A stretch of DNA of 64,000 nt. It comes from Dipteris shenzhenensis. Lineage: Eukaryota; Polypodiophyta; Polypodiopsida; Gleicheniales. The position numbers and the translations under genes were made by a program. This document shows positions 60,649 through 64,000 of this stretch, one piece after another; the first letter of the stretch is position 1; each line of letters begins with the position of its first letter. The DNA lies in NCBI GenBank assembly GCA_047967505.1, contig CM106538.1, one strand, 5' to 3'. The notes below the pieces were generated by a model that searched no databases, was not told the origin of the DNA, and worked only from the letters and a program-made list of their open reading frames with translations.

Positions 60649-62630
60649 GACACACGTGTATGCTTTTTATGATGGTAAAGAATTGGACTAGCTATTACAG
60701 CTAGACCATGCCTTTAATATGGTATATTTCCTTATCATTAGTCAAACATTTGATAGTCCATGAGGTGCTAATCCGAGAAGTATATTGCTTTTTAAGCATT
60801 CGATAATCCGTGATATGCTAAAAACATTTTTAACGGGTTTTACAACCTATGTTACGTAATGGAAACTGAAGCATCAGGATTGAATACGGGCTTATAATGT
60901 GTTAATGAAAGACTTTGGATAAAGTATATGTATTTGTAATAAAAACTCCAAAGACTACTATAGGGCATAGACTTGGGAGTGCTCATAAAAATAGATGGCA
61001 AGACCTATGCATACAAATTACAAGGAACTTTTCATGAAAATACTCGTTTAGAAATGAAAACAAACGAAGACAGCCGACCAGGTCAAATTGATCACGTAGA
61101 TGGCTATATAAGCCTACCATACACACCATAACAACTTGAATTATAGCTTCTATGTCTGGGGATGAGACATAGCTATATGCTTTTTGCCTTTGACCTCAGC
61201 TAGTAGTCTTACCTAGTCTTCATTGCCCATAGACATAGCTAGTACTCTTCTCATACACCATCGTTGTTGAGCGTAACTCCACCCTGAGTCATGTACGTTT
61301 GGCTTCCTTGACCTTGTAGTAGAAATCATGCTGTCCTCCTTTGCATGGAGACATATACTGAGGTGGCTGAGCGAGCAATTGTGTGCCAATTCACGACAAA
61401 CACATGGGAAGGTCTAGCATCGCATCTAAAGTCCCGAAGGCTACACACTATTGATGGAAGGTTTCAATGATGGAAGCGAGCTACACATACTTTGATCTCA
61501 ACACCCCAAAGAGTCATGCCAGAAGTAGGTATTCTTGTTGGTTGTCTACCTTAGAAACTGGCATGATCTACGAGAGGTGGCACACCGATTATCATACTTT
61601 AATAAGAAGCATGCAAGCTAGTTGATATGTAGAAGCTGTATTTGAGTCGTATTAATGTTCTCTTGCTACAGCTTGAGCATGATGGATCACAACCAACTAC
61701 TTTGTGCCCAATCACCACATCGAGATATGATGATTTGTGCAACCAAATCCAGTTATTATTGCCAGCATACAATTTGACGGATTGCATGGGAGTTGGCACA
61801 CGAATTATCACACTAAGGCAAACAATGTGCATGCTTATCACAAACACAACTGGTTGACCATATGAGATAATCTAGAGACTGATAGGCGTTCCTTTTCAAA
61901 GCTTTACTTAACTCTTTTATGGTCGTATGTGATCTCATGATCTAATAATCTAATGACCTACCATTGATTATCATTACTATTTGGCCCCTAGTGAAGCTTT
62001 ATAAGGGCCACTTGGTGGTCAAAATTGATGCTTACATGAGAAGTATGCTTACTATAATTGGAAATTTGACCCTTGCTTGGAGCACTCAAGACAGTAAGAG
62101 GTAACTACCATCTCAAATAGCATGAATTTTTACACTAATGATAGGGTGGAATACTCAATAAAGCATGGTAATAGTAAGTATAATGCCAATATAGTTACTA
62201 AAGACATACCATTTTTTTGTGTGTATATACATAAATGACCTTTTCTTGTTCTGAAAATGGAAAATAATAAGGGTTTCACTTGGATCCCAGACGTGAATTG
62301 GTGGAGACTCAAAAAAGTCATACTTCACTTCTGGCCTGAAGGCCTAGCCTTATTGTTTCATATTCTAAGGGTATGATGATTATTTCACTAGGCATATTAT
62401 TGACATATTCCTATAGACATGAATCGATACCACTGGGTGTATATTGCTATATGTCAGTAAATGGTAATTTATATGACTAAATCCTTGGTCTCTATAAGAA
62501 CCTTGTTTATAGCTTCAATGGAGATAAGACTTTCTCCATATCAATCAAGACAAAAATTTCTTCCAACCCCCTACCTAGGGTAATTTGTAAAAGTATGTTT
62601 CAAAAAGTGTGAAAAACTCACACCATACAC
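60649..62630. other. Non-coding interval
   Basis: No gene recognised. A 70-80-codon frame pair at 61599-61857 on both strands lacks any motif. Further exons of the remnant at 62631 could lie here, but I could not find convincing ones. Confidence 0.4.
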
Positions 62631-62826
62631 ATGGAGCATCTGGATGCTTGTGACTCAAATGTTGAGGTGCTGCATGATGCACCACCATCCAAGGTTGATT
62701 CAATTTGCTATATCAGAATAACCTATGATATTGTGACATCGATAACAAGTGGAGCTGCACATTGAAGCCTGTGGTCCCGCAAAAAGGGTTCTTGTTCTAA
62801 CTTATCCTTGTTGTAGATGGATGCAG
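62631..62826 (+). pseudogene. Exon-like remnant 1 of an unrecognised host gene
   Basis: The plus strand codes EHLDACDSNVEVLHDAPPSK and SICYIRITYDIVTSITSG, then after a one-base shift near 62745 ELHIEACGPAKRVLVLTYPC, ending WMQ at 62826 directly before a strong donor CAG|GTGAGT. The next exon-like block begins in the same phase. Reads like ordinary globular protein, not a transposon product. The upstream limit is uncertain and I do not recognise the family. Confidence 0.45.
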
Positions 62827-63051
62827 GTGAGTGGAGCTCCTTCAATATCATTCAGTATTTATAATTTTATAAATTTAATCCCTTCATGTAAAAATTGTCT
62901 TGTCATGTACTGTCTTGATTCATAAGACTAAGATGGATAATATTTGTCTTGAAATGCACACACACTCTTGGGGGATGGAGAAGAGAGGGAGACCCTTGTT
63001 TACTGCCATCCATAACATTTATCCAATCTTTTTCTTGTCCAAATTAAACAG

Positions 63052-63385
63052 GACTATGCTTGGCATGGTGATCAGCTAAAAGTGGGATATATTGATCTCC
63101 TTCCAGCTCCTTCCATTGAAATTCAAGGATTTTTATCCATCATTTCCAGCAAGGAAATCCATAAATTCATCCAACAACATGATAGTGGTCTACCTTCTAC
63201 TGATCTGAAAAACTAGCAGATCCAGCTAAGTATTTTTGATTGGTGCCGCATTTGGGAACTTTTTGTAAAATCTTCTGACAATGCCCTTTCCACTATTCAA
63301 AAGCTATCAAAAGTCATTGGAAGGATAATTTCCAATGATGAGTCACAATACGAGGAGTATAAAAGAAAAGCTGATGGGGTGATCA
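63052..63385 (+). pseudogene. Exon-like remnant 2, cut by a family C LTR
   Basis: A pyrimidine-rich tract and AAACAG acceptor end at 63051. The frame then reads DYAWHGDQLKVGYIDLLPAP, IEIQGFLSIISSKEIHKFIQ, one TAG at about 63217, and FDWCRIWELFVKSSDNALST to YEEYKRKADGVI. It stays open until the LTR boundary at 63386, which cuts it in mid-frame. Intron length would be 225 bases and phase is kept (WMQ joined to DYAW). I read this as a gene fragment or pseudogene inactivated by the insertion; the TAG could be another C-to-T change. Confidence 0.5.
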
Positions 63386-64000
63386 TGTAAGAAAACAATA
63401 CAATGTCTATGCTCAACAGATAACAAGATCTCGTATGCAAGAGAGAAAAGTAGATAGTATAGAGAATCAAAAATTTGATTACTAGAAAACTGATACAATA
63501 GATGGCGCTGCCTCCCAGCCATGCACTCTTATGAGAGAAGCTTCGATGGCGATCTAGAAACAGTAGAGGACAGAGGCTAGATGCTAAGGAATCAAGGTTG
63601 CTGTAGCTAGTGATGATAATGGGCTTCATAGGCTTGCTCTTATATAGCCACCACTTGTAGTCAGTTAGACTCAATTGTGTGACCGACCCAGTCCACCCAA
63701 AATGGCCGACTGGGGGTCGGTCTTGAAATAGGCCACCGACCACACGATAGAACCGGTGTGCAAAATAGAGCAACTAACCTATGGTTATCGTTCGGCCCAC
63801 AGCCATCCGAGATCATTTGGGGCTCCAAACGGGCCTCGCAACCCGAGAGTGGGCTGCCTCGAGAAATGCTCCATCTACCCTCAGTGCGGTGAGTCATGGG
63901 ATGCCTTCCCGCACTTGCATGTAGCCTAGTTGGTAGTGTGCCAACTCCGTCTAGTCATCCGGCCACACATGGCCCCCATCTAGTGTCCAAACCAAGACCT
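63386..64000 (-). repeat. LTR of a third family C element (C3), cut by window end
   Basis: Minus-strand LTR ending TTCTTACA at 63386, aligned with C1 and C2 LTRs, with the reversed TATA box at 63639-63646 and the reversed AGTTGGCA-type palindrome near 63928-63946 (one change). No primer site lies on its left, so it is a 3' LTR with the body to the right of the window, or a solo LTR. The left flank GATCA should recur beyond the other end. Confidence 0.93.

Noticed and set aside
60402-60672. His-Thr and Cys-Val frames in the CA array
   Set aside because: Same artefact as at 7-8.4 kb.

Overview
The window looks like intergenic DNA from a large, repeat-rich land-plant nuclear genome. The only complete host gene I can read is an actin gene on the minus strand (20770-22363). 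Its three coding-region introns sit at the classical plant actin positions and it encodes exactly 377 residues. Long LTR retrotransposons with initiator-tRNA-type primer sites, nested insertions, a ~181-bp satellite and long GT/CA arrays fit a conifer- or other gymnosperm-like genome. That last step is inference: nothing here fixes the species.

Layout, left to right. 1-5350: a young Ty1/copia element (family A, minus) inserted in the leader of another copia element (family B, LTR 5480-5736). 5737-9140: non-coding DNA with a 1.13-kb tandem duplication that includes long GT arrays. 9150-9935: 5' fragment of a family E element. 12693-16850: decayed family B element (minus). 17605-18919: decayed LINE (minus). 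20770-23000: actin gene and promoter. 23756-23937: 26-bp minisatellite. 26182-32592: family C copia element broken by a post-insertion inversion. 32600-33701: gag-like remnant and the 3' end of a family B element. 33710-36070: satellite of about 13 monomers. 36418-38552: short non-autonomous LTR element T1 with an antisense ORF of unknown origin. 40536-51783: full-length family E copia element carrying a nested family C element (42096-47459). 51789-52870: pyrimidine-rich low-complexity DNA. 52920-53835: RT fragment H. 55879-57997: second short non-autonomous LTR element T2. 59690-60100: repeat units with near-palindromic cores. 60450-60650: CA array. 62631-63385: two exon-like remnants of an unrecognised host gene, cut by a family C LTR that runs off the window end.

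No copia copy here has an intact polyprotein. Where two family C copies can be compared directly, most premature stops are C-to-T (or G-to-A) changes, as expected for methylated, silenced DNA. Five-base target duplications prove four insertion events (C1 after undoing an inversion, C2, E and T2) and give an order for nesting: E inserted, then C2 inside it; B1 inserted, then A inside it. I found no convincing tRNA, rRNA, CRISPR or bacterial-type feature. I saw no multi-gene functional system; the unusual material is structural (inversions, gene-capture-like ORFs, palindromes, satellite).
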